Source: Thermoplasmata archaeon (lineage in GTDB: Archaea; Thermoplasmatota; Thermoplasmata; Halarchaeoplasmatales; Halarchaeoplasmataceae). From it: 24,599 bases of DNA. The stretch lies in the NCBI GenBank assembly GCA_019594195.1, contig JAFDTP010000022.1:1-24599 (forward strand), given 5' to 3'. Both the position numbers and the translations under genes were made by a program. The notes beneath the pieces were generated by a model, which ran no database searches, was not told the DNA's origin, and worked only from the letters and a program-made list of their open reading frames with translations. Positions 8,028 through 16,095 of the stretch are shown here, in pieces (the first letter of the stretch is position 1; every line of letters begins with the position of its first letter).

Positions 8028-8890
8028 CCTATCACCTTGACCTTTCCGTCAGAGCTTATTTTGACCTTAGATTGTCGATTAGCCCAGCATTGAGGTAATA
8101 CCGCCACAGGATAGGATGCGGGATGACGGTGCGCGTATTCTATCTTCACATCTAAAACGGTCGTCTTCCCCCCAACTCCCATCGGACCGACGCCTAACTT
8201 GTTAGCTTTATCCAGTAGTTCCTCTTCTAGTTCTGCGATCTTATGTTCAGGATGTCTTTCTCCGACCGGCCGAAGTAAAGCTTTTTTAGCGAGTTCCATC
8301 GCTAGATCGGCCCCTCCTCCGAGCCCGACCCCTACGGTGGTAGGCGGGCAGGGTTTTCCGGCCATCTCTGCGATCTGATCGAGTACTATCTCCTTGACAC
8401 CTTTGAGACCTTTTCCAGGGGTCATCATCTCTAGTTTGCTCATGTTTTCACTACCGCCGCCTTTGGGTATGATGTGGATCAATGCCTCTTCACCTTCTAC
8501 TATATCCCAGTGGATCGAAGGTATGAAACGACCTGTATTGTCTCCGCTGTTATCGTCGCTTATAGGGTCGATAGCATTTGGCCTCAGCGGTACTTCCTCG
8601 GTAGCCTTTTTCACCGATTCGTTCACAGCGTCTTTCAACATGTCCATCCACTTGAAATCCGTGCCAACTTCAATGAAGAATGTTTGAGTTCCAGTGTCCT
8701 GACATATAGGTCTTTTTTCGTCCTTTCCAACGTCTATGTTCTCAAGTATGGCATCCAATTGTACCTTTGCACCCTCTTTTTCTTCGCGTTCCTTCGCCTC
8801 TCTTAAAGAAGATTCAGTCTCCTCAGTAACGCTGGTGACAGCGTTGCGAATCCCTTCGACTAAACTTTTTTCAAGATCATCCCGGTTCAT
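8024..8890 (-). CDS. fumA: Class I fumarate hydratase, alpha subunit
   Basis: This is the alpha (N-terminal) subunit holding the catalytic [4Fe-4S] cluster. The three cluster cysteines are in RPICQDTGTQ, GKPCPPTTVGVGLGG and LPQCWANRQ. GGGSENMSKLEMMTPG and MGVGGKTTVLDVKIE are further family blocks. The frame is open to an ATG at 8935, but that extension is not conserved-looking. A TATA box (CTTATATG read on the minus strand, 8911-8918) lies about 25 nt before the ATG at 8888-8890, so I take the leaderless start MNRDDLEKSL there (288 residues, the usual length); the ATG at 8894-8896 is the alternative. It heads a fumA-fumB-sir2 operon. Confidence 0.95.
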   Translation of the reverse strand: MNRDDLEKSLVEGIRNAVTSVTEETESSLREAKEREEKEGAKVQLDAILENIDVGKDEKRPICQDTGTQTFFIEVGTDFKWMDMLKDAVNESVKKATEEVPLRPNAIDPISDDNSGDNTGRFIPSIHWDIVEGEEALIHIIPKGGGSENMSKLEMMTPGKGLKGVKEIVLDQIAEMAGKPCPPTTVGVGLGGGADLAMELAKKALLRPVGERHPEHKIAELEEELLDKANKLGVGPMGVGGKTTVLDVKIEYAHRHPASYPVAVLPQCWANRQSKVKISSDGKVKVIG

Positions 8891-8910
8891 ATTCATCGGA
8901 CAGATAAATA

Positions 8911-8918
8911 CATATAAG
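8911..8918 (-). promoter_or_regulatory. TATA box of the fumA-fumB-sir2 operon
   Basis: CTTATATG on the minus strand is centred about 25 nt before the ATG at 8890. No Shine-Dalgarno sequence lies between them, which supports a leaderless mRNA and the shorter fumA start. Confidence 0.55.
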
Positions 8919-8954
8919 GATAAAAAATTTTCCAAGTTAAAGACTATCGGTCAC

Positions 8955-9251
8955 TCATATCTTTTTACAGATATCGCACATCATATCGTCGACTTTTTCT
9001 TTTGTTAGTTCATCCTTTTCATTGAGATCGTATATGTCCTTTGAGACCTGTTCTATAGCTTTTTCTATTTCATCGGAGACATCTATCGATTTTCCTCGAC
9101 TACCTCTGATATATTGGGACACGGCAGGTTGAGTTATATCTAGTATTTTTGATATCTCTATCTGCTTTAGACCGTATTCATTGTAAAGGATGTAGGCTAT
9201 ATTTGCCTTAACGGATGGCATGTACTTATTTACGAACTCTTCACAGCGCAT
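8955..9251 (-). CDS. Small HTH transcriptional regulator with C-terminal CxxC (COG2522-like)
   Basis: This is a 98-residue protein with a helix-turn-helix at about residues 27-50 (GLKQIEISKILDITQPAVSQ), of the Cro/XRE type seen in the archaeal COG2522 regulators. The conserved N-terminal MRCEEFVNKYMPSVKA is typical of that group. The C-terminus ends CDICKK, with Cys92/Cys95 plus Cys3 as possible metal or Fe-S/redox ligands; this makes a redox or metal-sensing role plausible but unproven. It is divergently transcribed from the small gene at 9341. A 16-bp near-palindrome sits on its own TATA region (9275-9290), suggesting autoregulation. It ends 65 bp before the fumA start on the same strand. 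Confidence 0.85.
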   Translation of the reverse strand: MRCEEFVNKYMPSVKANIAYILYNEYGLKQIEISKILDITQPAVSQYIRGSRGKSIDVSDEIEKAIEQVSKDIYDLNEKDELTKEKVDDMMCDICKKI

Positions 9252-9274
9252 ATCGCTTAAATGTAAAGAGTAAT

Positions 9275-9290
9275 GGTTTATTAATATACC
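9275..9290. promoter_or_regulatory. Near-perfect palindrome over the HTH gene's TATA region, candidate operator
   Basis: GGTTTATTAATATACC matches its reverse complement at 14 of 16 positions (GGT-N-TATTAATA-N-ACC). It is centred about 31 nt upstream of the regulator's ATG (9251), so it overlaps or is the TATA box. A dimeric HTH protein binding here would block TBP. The assignment is inference from position and symmetry; an AT-rich TATA region is partly palindromic by nature. Confidence 0.45.
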
Positions 9291-9340
9291 CCTCCTATCA
9301 CATCACAAAAATCAAAAATATCATAACCGCATATACCTTG

Positions 9341-9628
9341 ATGATGTACGATGTTGTAGAACCCTGTTCGGACTCAGGGGCTTACAGAGCTGAACCGACT
9401 GAAAAAACAAGGATAGATCTTGAAAGGTTGGAAGAGCATCTGATAGAAAGGGGATTTGAGATCGGGTTTTCTTCTGAAGTCATATTGCTGGTACAACATC
9501 CAGATATTGACGTTGAAGTGGGTATATATCCTTCAGGAAAGCTTCTCTTCAAAACGACCGACGAAGAGATCGTTGACGATCTCTTCGATGAGTTCACAAG
9601 TCTAGTCGAAGATTTTAAAGAGGGTTAA
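9341..9628 (+). CDS. Small conserved-looking protein of unknown function (PSGKLL motif)
   Basis: This is a 95-residue acidic protein. The frame is open further upstream (to 9215), but that part overlaps the divergent regulator. An AATATCATAA TATA-like element about 25 nt before the tandem ATGs at 9341/9344 supports a leaderless start there. The pattern is helix (LERLEEHLIERGFEIG), strand (VILLVQHPDIDVEVGIY), turn PSGKLLFKT, then helix (EEIVDDLFDEFTSLVEDF). The strand-SGK-strand-helix order recalls one half of TATA-binding protein (SSGKMVVTG), but similarity beyond that motif is not evident. No function can be assigned. Its stop overlaps the converging cysteine desulfurase stop by 4 bp. Confidence 0.65.
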   Translation: MMYDVVEPCSDSGAYRAEPTEKTRIDLERLEEHLIERGFEIGFSSEVILLVQHPDIDVEVGIYPSGKLLFKTTDEEIVDDLFDEFTSLVEDFKEG

Positions 9629-10806
9629 CCGAGAAGAGATCTGATGACCTCAACGAATTTTCTTACTTCTTCTTCTGTATTATATAGGTAAAAAGAAGCA
9701 CGATTTCCACCTTCTAATCCATGGAAACTGTACCAGGAGTGAACGCATTGTTGTCCCCCTCTCAAAAGTATGTTCTCTTCATCCATCAGAAGTGTTATCT
9801 CGTGACACCCAAGTTGATCCATCTGGAAGTTGAATATCCCGGATCTTTTTTCTGGATCTTCAGGCCCGATGATATTTACTAAATCTTTCAATTCTTCTGT
9901 AGCGATCTTGTTTAGCTCGATTTCATGTTTTTCGATATTTTCTAGACCCACATCTTGTACATAATCGACTGCAGGTTTTACGGCTGCTAGACTGGCGAAG
10001 TTCTGGAGTCCAGCCTCGAATTTGGCCGGTGAGTCCTGAAGAGTAGCTTCGTCATATCGTGTAGATTTTACCCCACCGCCTCCATATGTAAGCGGGTCGA
10101 GTTCTTCGAGCAACTCCTTTCTACCGTATAAGACTCCTACTCCAGTAGGCCCCAGCATCTTATGAACGGAAAAAGCCAGGAAGTCAACACCGATATCTCG
10201 CACATCTACCGGTTGGTGAGGAACGCTTTGGGCGCCATCCAGCATGAAATATGCATCGTTCTCGTGGACGATATCTGCAACTTCTGATGCCGGAGTGGTC
10301 GTTCCATCCAAATTAGAGGTGTGGACCATCGAAACGAGTTTGATATCATCGTCCATCTTTTCTTTCAAATCATCAAGATCAAGTTGACCCTCGTCGTCAG
10401 TAAAAACTTGCTCGTATCTTATACCTCTTTTTTCTCTCATCTTTATCCAAGGAACGAGATTGCTGTTGTGTTCCTTGTCAGTAGTCAATACTTTTTCCCC
10501 TTTTTCGAAATCCAGTCCTCTAGCCACAGTATTAATCGCTTCGGTGGTGTTCTTTGTGAAGGCTATTTCGTCCGTTTTCGAGGCATTCAAAAGATCTTTT
10601 ACACTTTCTCTTCCCTTTTTAATCTCCTTAGTCAATCGAGTAGAAAGGGTATGTGCACTCCTTTTACCTTCACAAACCGGGAACTCAGTGTAATATCTTT
10701 GGACAGCTTCTATAACTGATCGGGGTTTAAGACTCAAGCAAGCACTATCGAAATATATGTATTCGTCGACGACAGGGAAGTCCTGTCTTATCTTTTTTAG
10801 ATCCAT
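9625..10806 (-). CDS. sufS: Cysteine desulfurase (SufS/CsdA type)
   Basis: This is a 393-residue fold-type I PLP enzyme that takes sulfane sulfur from cysteine for Fe-S clusters, thiamin or tRNA thiolation. Key residues: His113 (KEHNSNLVPW), Asp190 (MLDGAQSV), PLP lysine Lys216 (FSVHKMLGPTGVG) and catalytic Cys354 in LLRGGQQCVHSW, where SufS has RTGHHCAQP. Group II (SufS) character comes from the short Cys loop and the HKMLGPTG context. GTGATC just before the ATG is a good archaeal ribosome site. No SufB, SufC or SufU gene is adjacent. Its nearest sulfur-using neighbour is thi4, about 900 bp upstream on the same strand. A cysteine lyase-type relative cannot be fully excluded, but all desulfurase residues are present. 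Confidence 0.92.
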   Translation of the reverse strand: MDLKKIRQDFPVVDEYIYFDSACLSLKPRSVIEAVQRYYTEFPVCEGKRSAHTLSTRLTKEIKKGRESVKDLLNASKTDEIAFTKNTTEAINTVARGLDFEKGEKVLTTDKEHNSNLVPWIKMREKRGIRYEQVFTDDEGQLDLDDLKEKMDDDIKLVSMVHTSNLDGTTTPASEVADIVHENDAYFMLDGAQSVPHQPVDVRDIGVDFLAFSVHKMLGPTGVGVLYGRKELLEELDPLTYGGGGVKSTRYDEATLQDSPAKFEAGLQNFASLAAVKPAVDYVQDVGLENIEKHEIELNKIATEELKDLVNIIGPEDPEKRSGIFNFQMDQLGCHEITLLMDEENILLRGGQQCVHSWYSFHGLEGGNRASFYLYNTEEEVRKFVEVIRSLLG

Positions 10807-10956
10807 GATTGATCACTATATTAGGGAATATATTCGATCAGATCAGCACATCCTTCATTAGCATATATGTATTAAATCATGTCCTTATCGAATTTAAAGT
10901 CACTGTTCAAGAACATAAAGGATACCGATGATATAAAAATAACGACGTTATTCAAT

Positions 10957-11715
10957 TCATTTTGTTTTTTTGAAACTTTCCAACTTTTTAGAATGTTCTT
11001 CGCATGGGTCCCCCTCCACCTGATTTTGGATAACGTCTTTTTGCCAGTGGGAATTCTTGAGAGCGCAGTCGTCCCTGTCACAGAAGGGATCACCTTCTAA
11101 CCGCCAAAAGATCGTCTGCAGCAGGTAGGATCTCACAGCACTTTCCATCCTATCGTCAGAATGCCGCATAGGCTCAAAATCTAAAACATCTTCTTTTTCA
11201 TCATCATCGGCGAAGTAATACTTCCTAGGTTTTGCAGGCCCTTCAACTATCCCAGACACTGAGATCATGGACGGTATCGAGTTCATAACCGTTCTGACAT
11301 GATAACGCGACTCGTTCTTTTCCAGGCTGCCTATAAGTCTCTTAGTGATTACCACAGTATGTTCGTCTTTTTCCTCCTCTGTCAGTAATTCGCGGAACAG
11401 TTTTACAAGGGCCTGTCCGTCGTAGATGATCCCGAGTATTTCTCTATCGTTTTCTATGATATCTTTTTCTATCTCGATCTCTTTTGGAAGAGGTTCCTTG
11501 AACTTCCTTTCGCGTTTGTCTCTCACTTTTGTTCTAGCTATATCTTCAGCAAGACCTTCTCGGTTCTTCTTTTTAAGGAAATCATACAATACTTCAACTT
11601 CTCTGCCCGTTTTCTCTCGTAAGAACCTCTCGATATCTCTTTCATCGATGTTTTCGATACGGCTATCGAAATAAAGAAATATTTTGGAGAAAGGGATTTC
11701 AGTCGAGTAGTTCAT
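10957..11715 (-). CDS. DUF6775-like protein (putative metallopeptidase family, function unknown)
   Basis: This is a 252-residue protein. The C-terminal third, with [30 protein letters not shown], a [16 protein letters not shown] stretch and [12 protein letters not shown], resembles from memory the archaeal family labelled DUF6775, annotated as a putative metallopeptidase. A Cys/His-rich tail (C..DDC, NSHW, DPCEEH) could bind metal, but no HExxH motif is visible, so protease activity is doubtful. The start ATG lies inside the end of thi4 (17-bp overlap at 11699-11715), so translation is probably coupled. The gap to sufS (10807-10956) holds no gene I can support. Confidence 0.7.
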   Translation of the reverse strand: MNYSTEIPFSKIFLYFDSRIENIDERDIERFLREKTGREVEVLYDFLKKKNREGLAEDIARTKVRDKRERKFKEPLPKEIEIEKDIIENDREILGIIYDGQALVKLFRELLTEEEKDEHTVVITKRLIGSLEKNESRYHVRTVMNSIPSMISVSGIVEGPAKPRKYYFADDDEKEDVLDFEPMRHSDDRMESAVRSYLLQTIFWRLEGDPFCDRDDCALKNSHWQKDVIQNQVEGDPCEEHSKKLESFKKTK

Positions 11716-12469
11716 CTACTATTTCCGCTCCTTTCCTGCCGGAGAGAAGCATCGAACCGAAGGTCGGTCCCATCCTGGGTAGACCATAGGTGGTCGAGAC
11801 CGCCATACCTGTGGCGACTACGCCTTCGTGGACTTTTCCGGTATGTTCAACTATCAGGTCTTCAGATTCATCTACCCACATACCTCCGAAACCAGTGGTT
11901 TCCATCATACCTCTCTCTTCGAGTTTGCTTACCACGCAGGCGTCGTGACCTGTGGCGTCTATCACGATCTCCGCTTCCAGAGAGATAGGATCTACACAGG
12001 TGATCTGTCTTGGGAGCTCTGATACTGGAGTCCAATTTATCACTACACCTCCGACTCTGTCCTGTTCTCTCAGGACCACGTCTTCGAACTCTGTCATGTT
12101 CAATATCTGCACACCTTCATCGCAAGCTTTGGATATCAGTTTCGAGCATGCGTGGGGCCCCATAGCAGTGTAAAGATCGCCGTCCTTTTCATATGGTATC
12201 TCCAGCTCGTCCAAGATCTCTTCGCCAGGTGGTCTTACGGTCACAGTGTTCATCAGATAACCGCCGAGCCAAAAACCGCCGCCCAGGTAGTTGTTCCTCT
12301 CTATTATCAGGACTTTTCGCCCTTTCATCGCCAGTTCTCGAGCAGCCATCAGACCGCTGGGTCCTGCTCCGATGATTATAACTTCGGAATCTGCAAACTC
12401 ATCGAGTTTCTCACCGAACTGTTTGACTATCGCTCGCGTCACATCACTTTCGCTAGCTTTTTCGAACAT
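11699..12469 (-). CDS. thi4: Thi4-family thiazole synthase with a cysteine at the sulfur-donor position
   Basis: This is a 256-residue FAD/NAD-binding Thi4 enzyme that builds the thiazole phosphate of thiamin from NAD and glycine. The dinucleotide-binding loop is [17 protein letters not shown] (residues 31-47). [12 protein letters not shown] (63-74) and VIDATGHDA (169-177) are family blocks, as is [13 protein letters not shown] (232-244). At the site where yeast Thi4 has the sulfur-donating Cys205 (CMDP) and methanogen enzymes have His (HVDP), this protein reads ITCVDP, so Cys158 is present. By comparison with yeast and Haloferax volcanii it should be the cysteine-dependent, probably single-turnover type. 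A TATA box at about 12494-12501 gives a leaderless start. The gene is divergent from mcm and overlaps the DUF6775-like gene. Confidence 0.93.
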   Translation of the reverse strand: MFEKASESDVTRAIVKQFGEKLDEFADSEVIIIGAGPSGLMAARELAMKGRKVLIIERNNYLGGGFWLGGYLMNTVTVRPPGEEILDELEIPYEKDGDLYTAMGPHACSKLISKACDEGVQILNMTEFEDVVLREQDRVGGVVINWTPVSELPRQITCVDPISLEAEIVIDATGHDACVVSKLEERGMMETTGFGGMWVDESEDLIVEHTGKVHEGVVATGMAVSTTYGLPRMGPTFGSMLLSGRKGAEIVDELLD

Positions 12470-12493
12470 GTTATAACACCATGATATATCGAT

Positions 12494-12501
12494 GTTATAT
12501 A
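12494..12501 (-). promoter_or_regulatory. TATA box of thi4
   Basis: CTATATAA on the minus strand is centred about 27 nt before the thi4 ATG (12469), consistent with a leaderless transcript. It lies in the 154-bp divergent region shared with mcm. I see no obvious TPP riboswitch there. Confidence 0.5.
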
Positions 12502-12623
12502 GATTTTTGTATTCCTCTCCAACAACTTTTGGTATTTTAAAAGTTCAACTTTCTACTAAAACCGTTCTGTGAAGGATAGTTTTATTTACACCGAAATCTA
12601 ATCCCTAGAATCCGGAGATATAG

Positions 12624-14693
12624 ATGGCTGAATACACAGAGGACGAAATAAAAGAGAAATTTATCGATTTATTCGAGGACGAAGAATTCCACTCTGAATT
12701 GATAAAAGTCGCGGACAACTACCCCGATGAAAAATCTCTCTTCGTCACTTACAATGATCTCACACTGTTTTTTGAAGATTTGGATTTTCCTAGATACGTC
12801 GTTAAGAACCCTAAACCATCTTTGAAGCAGGGCGAAAAAGCGATCAAGGAGGTACTGGGAAGCGCCTATGATGATGTTCACATACATCTAAGGTTGACCG
12901 GTCTATCGGATTCAAGGAAAAGGATGATAAGGGCACTCAGGTCTGACGATCTATCTAGTTATCTGGCTATCGATGGTTTGGTGAGGAAGACGACAGAAGT
13001 CCGTCCTAGGATATCTGAAGCTGCTTTCAGGTGCATGACTTGTGGAAGCGACTTCAAGCTTGAGCAAGAAGGAGGTAATATAGATGAACCTATGGAATGC
13101 GCTGGATGTGGAAAGTCGTCTAATAAGACCAGTTTTTTACTCTTGAAGGACAAATCGGTTTTCAAGGACTTTCAAAACATAGAGATTCAAGAAAGTCCAG
13201 AAGAGCTGAGAGGAGGCGAACAGCCTCAGCGATTGAAAGGTTGGGTCAAACATGACTTAGTTGGAGAAGTATCTCCAGGGGACAGGATCACCCTGAACGG
13301 TGTTTTGGAAGGACGTCCCAAAAAAAGCGGTAAAACGTCTCAGAGCAGAGTGTTCGATATCTACATGGATGTCAACGGTATAGAAGTAAAAGAATATGAA
13401 TTCGAGGACTTAGAATTGTCAGAGGAAGATAGAAAGGAGATAGAAGCGGCGTCGGAAGATTCTCGGATATTCACCAGGATTGTCAGTTCCATCGCACCGA
13501 GTATACATGGTCTGATCCCTGAAAAGATAGGTCTTGCTTTACAGCTTTTCGGCGGTGTAAGAAAGGAGATGCCCGACGGAACGATAACAAGAGGCGATAT
13601 ACACATCCTTCTAGTAGGTGATCCAGGCACAGCGAAGTCCCAGCTACTCAGGTATATCTCGGAACTGTCACCTAGAGGGATGTACGCTTCTGGAAAGGGT
13701 TCTACCGGTGCGGGCCTGACCGCTGCTGCCGTCAGGGAAGACGTCATGGGTGAGAGCCAATGGGTACTAGAGGCAGGAACTTTAGTTCTGGCTGACGGAG
13801 GCATAGCCTGTGTGGACGAGCTCGATAAGATGCGTTCTGAGGACAGGAGCGCGATGCACGAGGCCATGGAGCAGCAGAGTATATCCGTTGCAAAAGCAGG
13901 CATAAACGCGACATTGAATTCGAGGTGCGCAGTTCTAGGTGCGGCCAACCCAGAATATGGAAGATTCGAAGTGCATGAAAACATCTCTCAGCAGATAGAT
14001 CTTCCTCCTCCGCTGATATCTAGGTTCGATCTTATCTTCGCGCTGATCGATCAACCGGATAAAAAGAAAGATTCCAAGATAGCTAAGCATATATTGAGTC
14101 TTCACGAGGAAGGTGAGAGGATAGAAAAAGAGGGTGCCGATATAGAGAAAGATTTCGTCCCTGAATTTGACAAAGAATTCCTGCGAAAATATATCGCTCA
14201 TGCGAAGACTAAAACTCCTATCATGACCGATACCGCTATAGAAAAACTTGAAGATTTCTATCTCAATCTTAGAGAGATGGGCAGCGACGATTCGATCCCG
14301 GTGACCGCACGGCAGCTGGAATCGTTGGTCAGACTCGCCGAAGCCAGTGCTAGAGCACACCTTAGGGAGCAGGTGACTGTAGAAGACGCGGAAAGGGCTA
14401 TAGAAGTCACTAATCATTTCCTACAGAAGGTGGCCTCTACCGATTCTGGAGAGTTGGATATAGATATGGTCTCTTCAAGCGTCTCTCACAGCGAGAGAAC
14501 GTTGATGAGCCAGATAAGGGACATTATAAGAAATAAGAGAGAGGTTCATGAAGGAGGCGTACCTGAAGAGGACCTGCTGGAGGAAGCAGAATCACGAGGT
14601 TTTTCACGCGAAGAGGTTCGAAAGGAGCTGAACAGGATGCGGACCAATGGGGAGATATATAACCCGTCACAGGGCAAATATAGATTAGCATAG
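12624..14693 (+). CDS. mcm: MCM replicative DNA helicase
   Basis: This is a 689-residue single-subunit archaeal MCM (homohexameric 3'-5' helicase, AAA+). The N-terminal OB/zinc domain has Cys137/140 and Cys159/162. Walker A is GDPGTAKSQ (332-340), Walker B is CVDELDKM (about 396-403), and the arginine finger region is SRFDLIF. The sensor region GAANPEYGRF precedes it. A C-terminal winged helix (about 620-689) ends the protein. Length is normal and there is no intein at the Walker A or sensor sites where archaeal MCMs sometimes carry one. GGAG 7 nt before the ATG is the ribosome site, and TTTATTTA about 40 nt upstream is a candidate TATA. It heads mcm-DUF424-nmd3, an arrangement known from other euryarchaea. 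Confidence 0.98.
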   Translation: MAEYTEDEIKEKFIDLFEDEEFHSELIKVADNYPDEKSLFVTYNDLTLFFEDLDFPRYVVKNPKPSLKQGEKAIKEVLGSAYDDVHIHLRLTGLSDSRKRMIRALRSDDLSSYLAIDGLVRKTTEVRPRISEAAFRCMTCGSDFKLEQEGGNIDEPMECAGCGKSSNKTSFLLLKDKSVFKDFQNIEIQESPEELRGGEQPQRLKGWVKHDLVGEVSPGDRITLNGVLEGRPKKSGKTSQSRVFDIYMDVNGIEVKEYEFEDLELSEEDRKEIEAASEDSRIFTRIVSSIAPSIHGLIPEKIGLALQLFGGVRKEMPDGTITRGDIHILLVGDPGTAKSQLLRYISELSPRGMYASGKGSTGAGLTAAAVREDVMGESQWVLEAGTLVLADGGIACVDELDKMRSEDRSAMHEAMEQQSISVAKAGINATLNSRCAVLGAANPEYGRFEVHENISQQIDLPPPLISRFDLIFALIDQPDKKKDSKIAKHILSLHEEGERIEKEGADIEKDFVPEFDKEFLRKYIAHAKTKTPIMTDTAIEKLEDFYLNLREMGSDDSIPVTARQLESLVRLAEASARAHLREQVTVEDAERAIEVTNHFLQKVASTDSGELDIDMVSSSVSHSERTLMSQIRDIIRNKREVHEGGVPEEDLLEEAESRGFSREEVRKELNRMRTNGEIYNPSQGKYRLA

Positions 14694-14705
14694 AGGATGA
14701 TCGAG

Positions 14706-15002
14706 ATGGATGTTAATTATCAGACTTACGATCGCGGCAACGACATATTACTTGCGGCATGTGATGACCATGTGTTGGGCAAAACACTTGAAGACGGAGA
14801 TATCCAATTGGAGGTCAAGGAAAGTTTTTACGCGGGTAAAAAGATAGGCATCGATGGTCTAAAGAAAAAATTGAAGACCTGCACGATAGCTAACCTTGTA
14901 GGGCAAACCACCGTTAAAGCCGCCATAGAGATGGGATTTGGTAGCGAAGACGACGTTATGAAGATAGATGGTGTTCCCCACTTGCAGATAATCCGTATAT
15001 GA
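14706..15002 (+). CDS. DUF424 family protein
   Basis: This is a 98-residue archaeal DUF424 protein. Conserved features are the opening YDRGNDILLAACDDHVLGKT, the ESFYAGKK segment and the TCTIANLVGQTTVKAAI block. The family is widespread in archaea with no proven activity; co-occurrence with translation genes suggests an RNA or ribosome role. An ATG at 14697 is also in frame, but GAGGATGATC, a near match to the archaeal ribosome site GGAGGTGATC, ends 3 nt before the ATG at 14706, so I use that one. It starts 12 bp after the mcm stop and 8 bp before nmd3, within one transcription unit. Confidence 0.9.
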   Translation: MDVNYQTYDRGNDILLAACDDHVLGKTLEDGDIQLEVKESFYAGKKIGIDGLKKKLKTCTIANLVGQTTVKAAIEMGFGSEDDVMKIDGVPHLQIIRI

Positions 15003-15010
15003 GATGATCT

Positions 15011-16063
15011 ATGATGATATGCGTTGAATGTGGAGCAGAAGTTCCTGAACTACATGACGGTATGTGTATCGATTGCTACGTCGATAAGAGAGTATCTGTG
15101 GGATTAGAGGATCCTATCGAGATAGAGATATGCTCTAAATGTGGAAGCGTTAGAAAAGGAGATAGATGGCTGGAAAGACCGGATTTTGAGTCCGTTATGC
15201 TTGATAGGATAGAAGATGCACTGTCATTCTCATCTTCAGTCGAAAAATTTTCCTTTCAGGTCGAATTCGACGAGAGCGATCCTGATAATATCGAGGCGGA
15301 ACTAGTTGTCGAATTGACAATCAAAGGTGTCGAGAAAAAGAAGCATCTCTCCACGAATATCGTTTTGAAGAAAAGACAATGTATGAACTGCAGTAAAAGA
15401 GAGGGAGATTACTACGAAGCGATACTGCAGGTGAGACCGACAGAAGAAGAGATGACGGAAGAGCAGAAGCTCACTGTTATCGAGATGGTACATAAGAGAG
15501 TCGATGTTGACAGAGGCGAAGAGAAAAAGGTGTTCATCACCCTTGAGAAGGAGATACATGGAGGACTTGATTTTTATCTGAGTGATAGGCGAGTTACTAG
15601 GAATCTCTCATACGACATAGCAGATCTTTTTGGTGGCGATGTCAAAGAGTCCTCTGAGCTAGCGGGTAGAGAAGACGGGCAGGATGTCTATAGGATGACA
15701 TACTCGGTTCGGTTACCCCCATATGAAAAAGGCGACTTCGTCGAATTTGAGGATAAAATATATCGTATAAAAAAAACAAAAGGTGGAAGCGGCCCATTGT
15801 TAGTACACGATCTGAAGGAAAATAGAGATACCACATTGGCCAAAAAGAAAATGACCGACGCAGAAGTTTACGGTGGAGATGAACTGGTAGAAAAAGCCGT
15901 AGTTGTTTCTGAAAAAGAAGAAGAGATACAGGTGATAGACCCAGAGACCTACAAAACAAAAACTCTGTTAAAACCAGAGGGCTTCGTCGAGGGAAAAGAT
16001 GAAGTCTGTGTGGTAAGGATAAAAAGCCGACTATATCTAGTTCCTGATGAGGACAATCGATAA
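15011..16063 (+). CDS. nmd3: NMD3-family large ribosomal subunit biogenesis/export protein homologue
   Basis: This is a 350-residue archaeal NMD3. The N-terminal zinc-binding part has Cys4/7 (CVECG), Cys19/22 (CIDC), CSKCG near 42-46 and CMNC near 125-128, as in eukaryotic Nmd3 without its nuclear export tail. Downstream follow the eL22/SH3/OB-like regions, with YDIADLFGGDVKESSEL and VRLPPYEKGDFVEF recognisable. In eukaryotes the protein guides 60S subunits out of the nucleus; the archaeal role is presumed late 50S maturation or aIF6-related quality control. GATGATC precedes the start. Tandem ATGs at 15011 and 15014 are both possible. The gene ends the mcm-DUF424-nmd3 operon. Confidence 0.93.
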   Translation: MMICVECGAEVPELHDGMCIDCYVDKRVSVGLEDPIEIEICSKCGSVRKGDRWLERPDFESVMLDRIEDALSFSSSVEKFSFQVEFDESDPDNIEAELVVELTIKGVEKKKHLSTNIVLKKRQCMNCSKREGDYYEAILQVRPTEEEMTEEQKLTVIEMVHKRVDVDRGEEKKVFITLEKEIHGGLDFYLSDRRVTRNLSYDIADLFGGDVKESSELAGREDGQDVYRMTYSVRLPPYEKGDFVEFEDKIYRIKKTKGGSGPLLVHDLKENRDTTLAKKKMTDAEVYGGDELVEKAVVVSEKEEEIQVIDPETYKTKTLLKPEGFVEGKDEVCVVRIKSRLYLVPDEDNR

Positions 16064-16064
16064 G

Positions 16065-16072
16065 ATTTATAC
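16065..16072 (+). promoter_or_regulatory. TATA box of nop5
   Basis: ATTTATAC begins directly after the nmd3 stop and is centred about 27 nt before the nop5 ATG (16096). nop5 is thus probably transcribed on its own as a leaderless mRNA despite the close spacing to nmd3. Confidence 0.5.
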
Positions 16073-16095
16073 CTGATCAATCCATCTGTTCAAAT

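Noticed and set aside
12470..12623. TPP riboswitch before thi4
   Set aside because: The region is short, and I found neither the conserved CUGAGA nor the other TPP-aptamer motifs; a TATA box close to the ATG leaves no leader.
13361..13984. 207-residue open frame on the strand opposite mcm
   Set aside because: It lies wholly inside the AAA+ domain, is Ser/Pro-rich with no motif, and has no promoter.
12624..14693. Intein in mcm
   Set aside because: The Walker A, Walker B and arginine-finger regions are continuous and the length is normal.
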